From Angomonas deanei (lineage: Eukaryota; Euglenozoa; Kinetoplastea; Trypanosomatida; Trypanosomatidae): a stretch of DNA of 64,000 bases. A model generated the notes under the pieces. The model was not told where the DNA came from, did not search any database, and saw only the letters and a list, made by a program, of their open reading frames with translations. Shown here piece by piece: positions 13,433 through 24,599 of this stretch. Location of the stretch: contig LR877170.1 in assembly GCA_903995115.1 (NCBI GenBank), forward strand, positions 248,001 to 312,000, written 5' to 3'. The translations under genes were made by a program, and so were the position numbers. How positions within the stretch are numbered: position 1 is the first letter of the stretch; every line of letters starts with the position of its first letter.

Positions 13433-16319
13433 TTAGGAAAGTTTTTGTCGCATCGCTTCTCTCGCTCGGTATAACGCCTGTAAGTGCTCATCGGCTGCGT
13501 TATTTCCAGTCGATTTAAAAGTATTATTATTATTATTATTATTGGCAGTAGAAAGCGGCGCTAAGTGATGTGTATTGGTAGGACTTTGATTTAACTGACT
13601 GGTCACATTATTATTATTATAATTATTATTAGCAGAAGGTGTAGGGAGTGGTGGCAGTCTTGAATTATTATTGTTATTATTAGTGTTGGTCCAGCCGTTT
13701 TCTTTTGGTGCTAACCGGCCTGGTGAGTTATGATTATTATTATTATGATTACTGCTATTATTCGAGTCTGTGGGTGCCGTGGAAGGATGCCGCAGTGGCT
13801 CATTATTATCATTATTATAAGTATTACTCATATTATTATTATTATTATTGTCCACGCTAGTGGCGGTCCGCAAGACGGGGGCGCTGGAACGACCGGAAGG
13901 ACTTTCTGTATTATTATTATTATTATTGTTCATGGCGAGTTTGACTTGTTTCTGTCGCACCGACAGCCACGCCTCAAAATCTTTCGTCAACTTTTCTTGC
14001 GAGTGTTTAATAAATAAATGCATTCCATCGATTTCTTCTTTTTGTTTTCGTAAAATATCCCCAATGGTGTTGTATTTGGTTTTACTATCGGATAAAGTAG
14101 CCAGGTACTGTTCCTCCTCGGGGGAAACACTATTATTATTATTATTTCCTTCCACCGCCCTTTCCGCGCGTATTTGTTGAATTTTAATTTTACATTGTTT
14201 GATGGTTTCCACTTCTTTATTCAGGGCGGCGGCGTTGGCCTTGCAGGCATCGTACTTTTGTTTCAACTCATTTTTTGTATTTTCGAGTTTGAAATAATCT
14301 TTGTACGAGTTTTTAAACGCCTCGAAGGCGGCGGCACGATCTTGTAGTAACGCGTCGTCCGTCAGTGCATTCAGATTATAATTTTCATCTTCATTATTAT
14401 TATTATTTTGATGATTGCGGTTCTGGGCTGCCTCTTTTTGTAAAAGATACTCCTCCGCCACTTGCTGCTCTTCTGTTTTTAGTTTTCCTTGTTGACTCAT
14501 GTTTTTCACATGTTGTAATGTATTTTGTGTATTATTCAAATTCGTATTATTACTATTTGAAAGGTTATTATTATTATTATTATTGGACAATCCCAGTTTC
14601 CCTTTTCCTGCTCGTAGTCGACGAATTAGTTCTTGCACCTCTAACAAATTATTATCATTATTATTCTCATCGGTTTGTGTATTCGCATTAAACCGTAACG
14701 ATTGCGTTTTATGTAACACGTCTAATAACATATTCACTTCATTTTCTTTTTGCTGTAAGGTGATGGTGAGCGCGTCGACTTGTTTTCTATAATCCTCCAA
14801 GACACTTTCATCGACTTGAATCCCATTACTATTATTATTATTATTATTTTCAGTATTATTATTGTTATTATTATTGGGTTTACCCCCAACGTCTAAATTA
14901 AGTGTCGTGGTGCCTTGCGTTTGAATCGTATGTCGTAATACTTCAAAACAATAATAAATACGAGCCAAATCGCCTTCCAATCCCTCTAACTTTCGCGTTT
15001 GGTTCCCGTGAGGCAATAAACTTTTTCATTTTTTCGGCACAAATTTGTTTTTCGTCCTCACTTAACTCCCTTTCCGCACCTTTTCCATCTTTTTCATAAA
15101 ACAGCAAGCGATCCTTCAGCTGGGTGACCTCCGCCTTGAGCTGTCGCACCATCAGTAGTGGATCTAATTCTTCATTGACGTGTGCGTTTTGTTTAATCAT
15201 GGAGACGCGCTGGGCGAAGCGGCACGTACTGAGCGTCTCGAGCACGACCGAGACTTGCAAGTGGGCGGTGGCGAGCATGGAGGTGATACAATTCTCCCCA
15301 AGGGAATCTTTCAACACCATCGTTAGAAAAGAATTACGAAACGGAATGTGGGAGCGTTTCTTTTTTGCCTGTTCACTGAGCGCAATAATGACCGTTTCCA
15401 AGTGGTGTAAACTTAAGTTAATGTACTTGGCCTCCGTGAGGATTTGTCCATTGACTTGCGTCCGACTGACGCGCTCACTACCGGCGAGATCGACGAAATT
15501 TAATTTTGACGTACGAATGCTGTTTTGCGCCGTATTGCGTATTTCCACATGCACCGTCAAGACACAGTGGGAGCGGGAAGAGGTCTTATTCATTGGGGTT
15601 TCACAGTAAAGACGATTGGTGTCGCCCAAAAATAATAAATTCAGTGCGTCCGTCAGCGTTGGGGCGTGATGGGAGTCTAAATTTTTCAAAATAACTTCGT
15701 CATCGCCTTCAAAAATGGTGACATTGGGCAGTTCGTCCAACGTTTTGGCATCTTTTCCATGATTTAACAAATCCTGCCCTTTATCGTTGTAAATCTGCAA
15801 ATAAGAAAGACTAATCGACGCGTGTTCGTTGGCGTTATTATTATTGTGATTGCCGACGGAGTCGTATATCATGGCCAGCGCGCGAGGGATAATGCCACGA
15901 TCTTCGTAACTTTCCGTGCCGCCGGTCATGCTGTACGTCTTACCACTACCGGTCTGGCCGTACGCGAAAATCGTACTATTATAACCATCCAACGCCGACT
16001 GCACATTTTCTTTTGCCACGCTATTAAAAATATCCGCCTGCGTCGTTTTTTCGGTAAAGACGCGTTTAAAACTAAATGTATAATTATCGGCACTATTGTT
16101 AATAATATCGTTTCCTAAATTATTGAGATTGTTACCGTACTCGTTGGCGTAGAGGGTTTTGTCGAACATGAGCTTAATTTTACTTTCGTTGAACTCATTT
16201 TCGATTTCGTAGTCTATTTTTTTGTTACTGTGGGCGGCGCCGCGGCCACCGCTGAGGAAGTCACTATGTTTATCCGTTGCGGGGGGACGTATACGGAGAA
16301 AGGTTTTAATGCCACTCAT
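13433..16319 (-). CDS. Kinesin, probable kinesin-9 family (KIF6/KIF9-like)
   Basis: An N-terminal motor domain starts at the ATG at 16319. It has the P-loop GQTGSGKT at residues 121-128, switch I NKTSSRSH at 244-251 and switch II DLAGSE at 277-282, so ATP-driven microtubule movement is well supported. NLLFLGDTNR before switch I and the neck NEELDPLLMVRQLKAEV are typical of kinesin-9, a flagellar axoneme motor family. One frame change at T5 (15022-15026) separates the motor from the tail; across it the protein is about 970 residues. The tail has a coiled coil ending near KLTKDFEAWLS, which resembles the KIF6 tail, then a long disordered Asn/Ser/Pro-rich stretch and a short helix at the end. 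The KIF6-like (9B) branch seems likelier than 9A. Confidence 0.75.
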
Positions 16320-16724
16320 GTTGCAATGGTTATTATTATTTTTCTATTTTTTTTTTTTTTCGGTGCTAAGCGTAAAGAAAAATAATAAGAAAGAAGTAGT
16401 GGTAAATGCAAAAAAAAAAAAAAAAGTTTCATATAACAAGAACGGAGAAATCAGTTTTCCTTCAGTTGCTTTTCTATTTTTCTTTTTTGAAAAAGAGTAC
16501 ATATACAAATAAAAAGAACGAACAATCTAAATATAATGATACAAGTATATATAAAAAAAAAGAACAATGAATTCTCTAAAAAAAAAAAAAAGTAATCTAA
16601 CACATTATTTTTGATTTTTTTTCGTTAAAAGTTGGTCGTACACACGGAGCTGTAGTCCCACGCGTCCACACCGCCACTTCCTATACTCTCTACCATATCA
16701 TCTTTTTCATTATTAATATTATTA
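16320..16724 (-). other. Gene-free spacer
   Basis: This is 405 bp of A/T homopolymer-rich sequence. A T-run on the minus strand (about 16410-16424) is the best polypyrimidine candidate for splicing of the kinesin mRNA. Nothing else is recognised. Confidence 0.4.
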
Positions 16725-16947
16725 TTAATTGGCCGTGAACCGCTCCTTCAAGGAAAGAAAAGAATCATCGTTCAAACGATTTAAAATACTTAATTTATTA
16801 TTATTATTATTATTATTATAATTGGGAATAGTCGCTGGATTACCGTACGATACATTATTATTATTATTAGGATTGGTTTCTTCCAACAATCGTCGCAAAT
16901 GCTTTAAATGATCGGCCACCACTTCACTTTCCAAATATTTTTTATTC

Positions 16948-16982
<35 letters not shown>

Positions 16983-18990
16983 TTTATTGGGCGCAAGATG
17001 GCTCACGTTTTGAAAATAGTTTTCCTTATAATTCGTGTTTAACTCTTGTTGTAGTCGACTGGTCGCCTGGAAGGATTCTTTTTCCACATCCAGTGGGGGT
17101 GACATAAATTTATTATTATTATTAAAAAATGAATCCCCCACGGACGGTTGTTGTTGTCCCATTCCACCTTCTTGTAGTATTGTAGAGTTATTTGTATGAT
17201 TATAAGAATTATTATTATTATGATTATTCGCTAGTGCCTCCACAGTGTACTCCGCAACAATAATGACACTATCTCTATTATTGTTATGATAACTATTATA
17301 ATGTAAAAAGCTGACCGGCACCTTGGAGCTCAGCGGCACCCCTTCACAGTATAAAATAATATGTTCTGGTTTTATTTTGAAAAAGTTAAAAATTTCCGTT
17401 TTCACATCTTTGATTTGATAATGCTCCACCAAGTCGTACGGGACTAGGATACGTAATCCCTGAGACCCAGCAGGCAGACCACTGTACACGCGCTGTGACT
17501 TCACATTATTATTATTATTATTATTATTGTAGGAAAGGGAAATGCCGAATGCTTCACTGTTTTGTTTTTCAGTTTCATTGTTGTTACGTGTGTCAAAGGT
17601 GGACATGACCGCAATATTGGTATAACCTTTTATCACCACCATGATAGAAAATAATTCTTCCTTATTCCGATGAATATTATTATGATTATTATTATTATTT
17701 TGATTTGATGTCTGTTGATAATACGCCAACGCACTATTCTTATTATTGATATTATTCTGAGAAGGAAAGTTGTACTGTTCGCTGTTGAGTAATATTTTAT
17801 TTTTCAAACTGTGATTCGATTCATTGGGGAAAGAATGTTCACTTTTGACGGAGGAAGCACTTTTCTGAGAAACGGAATGTACCGTGCTGGTCTTATCATT
17901 TTGATTATTATTATTATTATTATTATTATTCATACTTTCATTTATATTTGTATTATTATTTGTTTCAGGGTCCACGGTGGACGTAGAATAACGATAACGG
18001 TACTGTGACCCATTGTCTTCCAATTCTTCCGGCGCCATCAGCAATACTTTTTCATTTTTTACATTATTATTCACATTATTATTTTGAGGCACATTATTAT
18101 TACTTTTCACGATAGAGTCGGTCTTTTCTGAGGAAACAGAGGGTGTCTTCTTTTCAGGAGGAAACGCCGTGACGAGTGGTTGTGCTTTATTATCATTAGT
18201 CTTTATTGCTGTTGAAAGTATCATTCATACTTTTGCTGTCTTGTGTATGACTAGAAAAGGAACGAACACTGCGGTTCAGATCATTATTCTTTTTATTATT
18301 TTATCTTTTTCTTCTTTTTCGTCCTGGCGGTGACGACTGAGACTGCGACGAATTTTTTCCATCGGAATTCCTAATTTAGTTAAATAACGCGGCGGTGCCA
18401 CCAAAAGGGGTGGACTACGATCAATTATTATTATTATTATTATTATTGCGAGCGAAGGGACTGATAGAACCTTTCCCACGGGAGGTAGGCGGAAGGATAA
18501 CGCGAGGCTCCTTTTCGTTTTGAGGATGATTATAATTATCGTAATTATTATTATTATTATTATGTCGATTTACTTTGGTGGTGGATGGACTGGAGGAAAG
18601 AGACACTTCTGGGGAAAGTGTATCTTCACTCTCCTTCCTATTATGATTCATAATATTATTATTATTGTCCACGGCGCCGTAATTCGAATTAAAATAATAA
18701 TTGTTGTTATGATTCATATCCATAGTATTAGGACGAAAATCATTCAAAAAGTATTCCGCATTGCACATTTCGCAGAATTTTGCATTATTATTATTCACAT
18801 ACGTGCACGCCGGACACACCCACGTACCGCCGTTATTATTATTATTATCCATTTCCTTTTCTGGTTTACTGCTGTGACGTTTTCTCCGTCGAACTTTCAC
18901 TCGCTTTGTTTTATTGTTATTTTGAACTTTTTCCGTATTTGTGTTATCCGTATAAGCGGATGAAACGATCGAAGAGTGACGTGAGCTCAT
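16725..18990 (-). CDS. RanBP2-type zinc-finger protein with possible ubiquitin-like domain
   Basis: The ATG is at 18990. A RanBP2-type zinc finger lies near residues 55-80 (GTWVCPACTYVNNNNAKFCE, then MC), giving the W-x-C-x2-C-x10-C-x2-C pattern; such fingers bind single-stranded RNA or ubiquitin. The frame changes at an AAT run near 18,424, at T5 near 18,290 and near 18,205; across these the protein is about 755 residues. After a disordered Asn/Ser-rich middle there is a folded region (VPYDLVEHYQIKDVKTEIF, then FFKIKPEHIILYCEGVPL). Its pattern suggests a ubiquitin-like beta-grasp fold, an inference only. The C-terminus returns to Asn-rich sequence with a short charged helix. A ubiquitin or RNA role is plausible but unproven. 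Confidence 0.6.
16950..16981 (-). repeat. ATT/AAT trinucleotide repeat encoding Asn run
   Basis: This is one of the longest of the dozens of in-frame AAT microsatellites in the left 19 kb, with about ten consecutive AAT codons on the minus strand inside the zinc-finger gene. Confidence 0.8.
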
Positions 18991-19008
18991 TCGTATTATT
19001 ATGGTTTA

Positions 19009-19040
19009 CTATTGAAAAAAAAAAAAAAAGGCAGAGAAAG
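19009..19040 (-). promoter_or_regulatory. Probable spliced-leader acceptor for the zinc-finger gene
   Basis: On the minus strand a C/T tract including a T14 run (about 19014-19040) is followed by CAATAG, with AG at 19010-19009, about 20 bases before the ATG at 18990. Confidence 0.6.
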
Positions 19041-19138
19041 CAATAATATATTATTTGTAGGTTGCAAGATTTCTTGCACGTAAAAACAAAAAAAAAATAA
19101 TAAAAAGGAACAATAAACTTAACTTATACATTTACACT

Positions 19139-21101
19139 TCACGACGGTAACAAAAATCCATACTTTTCCTGCAACACCGACCATAGCCGCAGAGGAATAA
19201 ACGGACTTAGTTTCGTCGTCGTATTCACATTCGTCTGTCCCTCCAGCCAATGCGCCAGGACACTTCTCAACCACTGAAACGTAACGAACGTCGTGACACA
19301 CGTCTGCTGAAGAAGGGAATCTTTTTCTGTTGAAAATAAACTTTCCAGTTTTTCATTTTGATTATTATTATGATTAGTCGGGAGGACACTGTTGAGGTCA
19401 ATGGTGGCGGTGGCATCGCCCGTCAGCGAAGTACTAACACCAAACTCATTATTATTATTATTATTATTATTAGATCCTTCCAGGACAAATATCTTTTTGT
19501 TCGCCACAGTATTCAGAATCGTGAAGGACACCAGGACAGAAAAAAAGATACCCTCCACAAGAAGCGGCAACACCGTCGGTAGACTATTCGCCAACAGTAA
19601 CGTCATGTGATGACTGGCAGTATTGTTTTGTGACGATGATGTTTGTTGAAGGTTGCCGCCGCTGTCATAGCGTAATTGTAGTTCTTCCTCCGTCACCTCT
19701 TTCGTGCCAATATTATAGAGAATATCATTCATCACAAATAAATAAAACAACAAACAGGAATTATAAATTTGAATCTTCAGCAATAAATCGTTCTGCCGAT
19801 AGACATTCACCTCCGACGAGAGCGTTTCACTTTCTAAACTTAGGTTATACAAGATGGCCGCGATCTCAAAAATTTGATCCAGCAACAAGGAATAGCAATG
19901 ATAGGCGTAATGGGGGTGTTCCAGCACAAATAACATACGCTGGGCAATACTATCGCTGTCTCCCAAGTGATGTTGAATAAGATTGTTTTTCACGGTGGTG
20001 AGTTGCTCCAACGTGAGATGATCCAACTTCAAGCCAGTTTTTATTTTTTCGGTTTCCTTTTTTTCTGAATTGTACGGCGTTGGGTCCAAGATGGATTGTA
20101 ACAAGTATTTCCATTCTTCCTCGTCGGATTCGTCCAGACAGGCAAATAGTGTTTTCTGAAACGACTCTACCCGCGCAAAGTACTCTGCCGTCGGACTGAA
20201 CAATACCTCAAAGGTCACCGACACCCCAGGCGCCATCCCCTTCCAATGGTGATGACTATTTTTATAGTATTGTGTCATTTTGGAAAGATACAGCGCTGGC
20301 GGCACGAACTGCAGCTGACACACATAGCACTGTCGTCGGCTCGCCTCGTCAAATGCGTTGTAATAGACCTCTGAGGCCGGTGGGCGCCACACCACACTGT
20401 CGACGCCTCTCTCAATTTGATATTCCTCTTCCCGCCACTTTAACAAGTTATCCCCTTGCAGCAGTGAATAGAGACGCCAACGGTAATACAACATGGCTGG
20501 GGTATCCCACGGCTCGCGCAGGAAACTAAAACAGGGGTTCCCCATCGTTTGAGGATCGGGGGTTGGGTTGTATTTTAAATAGGTATCGTTCATTTCTTCT
20601 CTGGCGGCGATTTCTTCCTCGAGGGTGGCACCGCCTTGGAGAGACGGCGACCGCTAGTAAGTCGATCAAGATACACTGTTTTAGTGTTAGTGGTGAAGTT
20701 GAGGATGTACCTTGCGAGAGGAGGGCCTCTCCCTCCGGCGCGGTAGCCTGATAATAATTATTACTATTACGATTATTATCGGTATTCGCTTGGGACGGAC
20801 TGCTGGTGAGGTATGCCTGACGACGAGCACTGAGGTCAAAGGAGGACGGCACGCTCACACGAGGGGCACCAGCGGGAATCGTATACGTATCCTGACGCAT
20901 GACCGCCTCCTTAAAGTCTATCACCCGCCGTAAATAATCATCTTTTCGTTTGACGTAGGGATTGTTTGGTTTGGGTCGTCGTGCGCCTTGCGCGAGGTCC
21001 TCGTGGTGATTGACGGTGGTCGTATTGCTAGTGGGGCTGACGTCTGCGGTGTATTCGACATACACACCCGTGTCATTGTCGTCGTACTCGTTGGGATCCA
21101 T
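19139..21101 (-). CDS. SURP-domain protein resembling U2SURP/SR140
   Basis: The ATG is at 21101 and the stop at 19139; a frame change near 20,645 interrupts the gene, giving about 650 residues. After a disordered N-terminus there is a SURP (SWAP) module: NPCFSFLREPWDTPAMLYYR followed by WRLYSLLQGDNLLKWREEEY and then VVWRPP. This run of motifs, including YYRW-LYS-LQGD and the WRPP that follows, is what I know from U2SURP/SR140, a U2 snRNP-associated splicing protein. The downstream leucine-rich helices (DHLTLEQLTTVKNNLIQHHL, then a segment ending VMNDILYNIG) fit the CTD-interaction domain that follows SURP in that family. No RRM is seen upstream, whereas animal U2SURP has one. An essential U2 function in trans-splicing is inferred, not shown. 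Confidence 0.65.
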
Positions 21102-21280
21102 GGATTCTTTTTTTTTTTTTTTTTTTTTCGCTTTTTAGTGGTGTAAGAAATGTTTGATAATGACGTACAAAAGCCAAAAAAAAAAAAAACACATATGCCG
21201 TTCCAGTCTAGAACGATTGCGGATTGCTGCAAAAAAAAAAAAAACGATAAATCAACATAACCGTAATACTTTTCTCTGCC

Positions 21281-24200
21281 TCACTGTATCACCAGACGCT
21301 TCACCTCTTCCTTATCAAAGTCTACCCGGTTCAACAATATTCGTCTCTTTTCCTCCACAGTCAAATTATTATTATTATTATTACCATGCGAGGATTGATT
21401 TTTGATTTCGTCCAACGCACTCTGGGGGGTGTCCGCCAGCACCAACGAGACAATCAAGTTAATACTGCAAAACAACTCTCGCAAGTTGAGGACGTCACTT
21501 TGTTGCAAGAAAAATGTTTTTAGTTGTCGTATTTCACGATCAATCTGTAATCCACCAAACCCATTGAACTCTTTTTTCAATAATATTTCTTTTAATTGTT
21601 GTACCATAATAATAATTAAATGACGAATGAGTCCGTTCCAGCAGAGTACCGCTCCTTTCGAGGAAGAAGCAGCGGTGTCCCCCTCCTCCAACTCCAAATT
21701 AAAAAACGGTTTGACCTGCTCGATAAAAAACTGTCGCCACGCCTGGATACACCGTTGCACCCACGGATCGTGCATCTCTCGCTGGAAGAACTCCTCCTCC
21801 CCTAGCACATAACTGAGTGGCACCACATGCTCCTTAATGATAGACGTCATGACCATCTTGAAACTGCACTGGGCGAGCCCCTTGAGGTAATAGTTTTCCA
21901 GAATATCGGTCTGATGCTCCTTGGCGAGGATATCGAGGTCCCCTGACATTTCCTGAAAGCGAAGGACGTTTTTATTTTTGTTCGGTGGGTTTGTTTTGGT
22001 GTCTGGGTTGTCGTCTTGATAAAAAGAAAGAGCCAACTCCCGGAGCTCAATGGCTAACTTTCGTGTATACTCAATCGAGGTCTCCAGCGCCGCTAACCAC
22101 ACCAGCGCCCTGGCAGAAAGTTGTTTTTGTTTCTTCATGGCCTGCAAGGCGGCAAGATCGCTGCTCAGTGGTTTCTTCCCCTCGTGTAGGGCGGCCGCCC
22201 CCTCCTGCACCATGACAGTCAGGCGTCGCTCCAAGTCTTCCATCTTCCCTACCGGCCGATGCGAGGAGGGATCGAAATACTTGCGCGGCCGTCGCTCAAT
22301 GTGAGAGCGTATTTCTGGGTAGTACAACTCCCGCAGCAAGACGTCGAGCGCGCCTAACACCACCGCAGAACTGATTTGTATTTCTTTTGTCTGCATCGAG
22401 CGGCGGAAGGAGACGCGCAGGAAAAAGAAGACATCATCGACTAACGTAATACCACTGTTACTGTTGTTATTGTTATTGGTGGTCATCACACGGTTACCGC
22501 CTACCCGTCGTCCGATGGGTTTGCTCGCTGCAACACGATGAGACACTAATGAGCGATAGTAATCTTCCTCCGCGGCAGACGACACCAAGTTGGCAGAGTT
22601 GTACGCCGCGACCTCACCACCCTCGTCATCACCACCCGAGCTGACTTGCACGGCGGCGGTAATCTCCGTATAAATCGAGTTAAGCCCGGAGAGGAGCATA
22701 GAGGACGGATCCTTGAGGGGCGCGGCGGCACCCCCTTTGGCAAGCTGTTGCTGTTGTTGCTCTTTTCGCCGCTCCTCCACGTCGGCGATCTGCTTTTGTT
22801 GAAGATACACCGCTTGTGTGAAGGCCTCCGTGTAGTACTGATTCTGTAAGGGCACATACAGCGTTAATATTTCTTGCACGGCCGTCAGTAGTGGTGGATC
22901 CTTGTTGGTATTCATCTTTTTCGGGGTGCTCGTCGCGTCGTGCTGAAATAACTGATGCGACTTTAATTGTTCCTCTACCTTTTGACGATAAACGGTGTTG
23001 ATCAGCTCTTTTCGTGCATTCTCCTTTTCCTCCTCTTGTTTACTATCCAGCACGGCGAAGCTGTTGTTACTATTTTGGTGTTTGAGCGTGTCACCGGTGG
23101 CGGAGCCCCGTCGGCCCTCTTCCTCCTCTTTTGCACACAACTCCGCGGCAAACGAGTGTTTGTACTGTTCCACTTTACTTTCAATAAAGTAAAAATAACA
23201 GTGACAACAGGAAATAATGTGCGACATTTCCTCCAAGATTTGATCCATCTGGCGGACATCCATTTTATTGGTGGAGGAGGCGTCAAAAAACAATTTTCTC
23301 GTTTCCACAAAGTGGGATAAGACGGGAATACATTGTTCCGTTGTTTTATTGTGCAGGCGTGACAACAACGAAAGGACGCCAAAACTATGAAATTGCTTGA
23401 ATAAGAATTCTTCCTCTTCTTCGAAAACAGCGGCCACCATATCGAGGCACTGCGAGACCAGCACCAAGTGGGTCGTGATCGCCGCCCCGCTGCTAGCCGA
23501 CGTCAACACACTTTTCATCTTTTCCAGTTCCTCCTCCACCAAACCGCGCATGCTCGTCTCGGTGTGACTCGTGATGTAGTGCACATACTTGTCCCGTGCC
23601 TCCACCTCCTCGCCTAGCGACATGAGCAGCGAGACGGCCCAGCGGAGTGTAATCTTCCGTGAATTTTGATTTGTCACGTTGGCGGTGTCGTTGACGTAAC
23701 TGTCCTCCGTGATTTGCTGAATCACCGCTTCTAATTGTGTTTTTGCCTTATCCTTGGCGAGCGCGATACTTTCTTCCTCCTCCGTCGGAATGGTGCCGTG
23801 GTCGCCACGTACGACAGTCTTCGCGCGCTGGTACGAGCAAATCAACTTGACCATCTTTTCTAATTCTTCCTCACTGAATGTGATATCCGTGGCGGGCCCA
23901 CTTTCCTTGGAGGAGGTACCTTCCGTGCTAGTGCCGCCCATCTGCTTCATGTGCGACGAGATGCACGCGGCGCTGTCTTCCATTTCTTCAATCATGCGCA
24001 CCACTTGTCGCACACTTTCCACCCGTTTTAACAACGTTTCCAATAATTTTACGTTTTGTGTATTTTTGTCGATCGTCACGGCGCTAGACTGCACGGCTTT
24101 CGATAGGGTAACAACCGCCTTGACAATTTCTGGCGTGGTGTGATGTCGTATCGTCTGAATCTCCTCTAACGTTCCTTTTAGCACATTATTGTTATTGCTA

Positions 24201-24340
24201 TTGTAGTCGTGCACAATGTCGGTGGCCTCTAATAATAATTGATTTCGTCGCTGAGTACGGGTCATGATATCTTGTAGTGTGTTTTCCACCCGTCGTTGTA
24301 GGTCTGGGACTGGCTGTAAACGATCCAGCGGGTTTGTCAT
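21281..24340 (-). CDS. COG4: Conserved oligomeric Golgi complex subunit 4
   Basis: This uninterrupted protein of 1,019 residues starts at the ATG at 24340 (MTNPLDRLQPV). An in-frame upstream extension is low-complexity and was not used. The N-terminal half is coiled coil, normal for tethering-complex subunits. The diagnostic COG4 segment LVDDVFFFLRVSFRRSMQT lies in the middle, and the C-terminus (LLNRVDFDKEEVKRLVIQ) matches the conserved end of the family. Family knowledge: COG4 belongs to lobe A of the eight-subunit COG tether that recycles Golgi enzymes within the Golgi, and it binds SNAREs and Rab proteins. Asn runs are few and short here, marking the edge of the Asn-rich left region. This is one of the few long genes in the left half with no frame change. 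Confidence 0.8.
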   Translation of the reverse strand: MTNPLDRLQPVPDLQRRVENTLQDIMTRTQRRNQLLLEATDIVHDYNSNNNNVLKGTLEEIQTIRHHTTPEIVKAVVTLSKAVQSSAVTIDKNTQNVKLLETLLKRVESVRQVVRMIEEMEDSAACISSHMKQMGGTSTEGTSSKESGPATDITFSEEELEKMVKLICSYQRAKTVVRGDHGTIPTEEEESIALAKDKAKTQLEAVIQQITEDSYVNDTANVTNQNSRKITLRWAVSLLMSLGEEVEARDKYVHYITSHTETSMRGLVEEELEKMKSVLTSASSGAAITTHLVLVSQCLDMVAAVFEEEEEFLFKQFHSFGVLSLLSRLHNKTTEQCIPVLSHFVETRKLFFDASSTNKMDVRQMDQILEEMSHIISCCHCYFYFIESKVEQYKHSFAAELCAKEEEEGRRGSATGDTLKHQNSNNSFAVLDSKQEEEKENARKELINTVYRQKVEEQLKSHQLFQHDATSTPKKMNTNKDPPLLTAVQEILTLYVPLQNQYYTEAFTQAVYLQQKQIADVEERRKEQQQQQLAKGGAAAPLKDPSSMLLSGLNSIYTEITAAVQVSSGGDDEGGEVAAYNSANLVSSAAEEDYYRSLVSHRVAASKPIGRRVGGNRVMTTNNNNNSNSGITLVDDVFFFLRVSFRRSMQTKEIQISSAVVLGALDVLLRELYYPEIRSHIERRPRKYFDPSSHRPVGKMEDLERRLTVMVQEGAAALHEGKKPLSSDLAALQAMKKQKQLSARALVWLAALETSIEYTRKLAIELRELALSFYQDDNPDTKTNPPNKNKNVLRFQEMSGDLDILAKEHQTDILENYYLKGLAQCSFKMVMTSIIKEHVVPLSYVLGEEEFFQREMHDPWVQRCIQAWRQFFIEQVKPFFNLELEEGDTAASSSKGAVLCWNGLIRHLIIIMVQQLKEILLKKEFNGFGGLQIDREIRQLKTFFLQQSDVLNLRELFCSINLIVSLVLADTPQSALDEIKNQSSHGNNNNNNLTVEEKRRILLNRVDFDKEEVKRLVIQ

Positions 24341-24390
24341 TTTTTTTTTTTTGAAGTTTAATAAATAATAATAATAACTTTTTATTTTTT

Positions 24391-24414
24391 CTGCTTTGAA
24401 AAGGGAGAGAGGAA
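24391..24414 (-). promoter_or_regulatory. Probable spliced-leader acceptor for COG4
   Basis: A minus-strand tract of C and T (about 24397-24414) is followed by AAAGCAG with AG at 24392-24391, about 50 bases from the chosen ATG. This also argues against the longer start upstream. Confidence 0.55.
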
Positions 24415-24599
24415 ATAATAATAGTAGATAGTCATAAATGTGTGAACTTTTTATTAAGCACGACATGTGAGTAGAGAGAGAAAATAATAATAGTATACAC
24501 TCATTGACATGTGATCATTTTATTATGCACGACATTTCTTCAGAAAAGGAAAAAAAGAATTGCACAAAAACTCACCAATCTATGCCATGAGGTTCACCA

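Noticed and set aside
20645-20705. Possible cis-intron in the SURP gene (GT...CACTAAC...TACTAG)
   Set aside because: A 57-base GT-AG segment with a branch-like CACTAAC can be drawn, but its length is a multiple of three and removing it does not repair the frame change. Cis-introns are very rare in this group.
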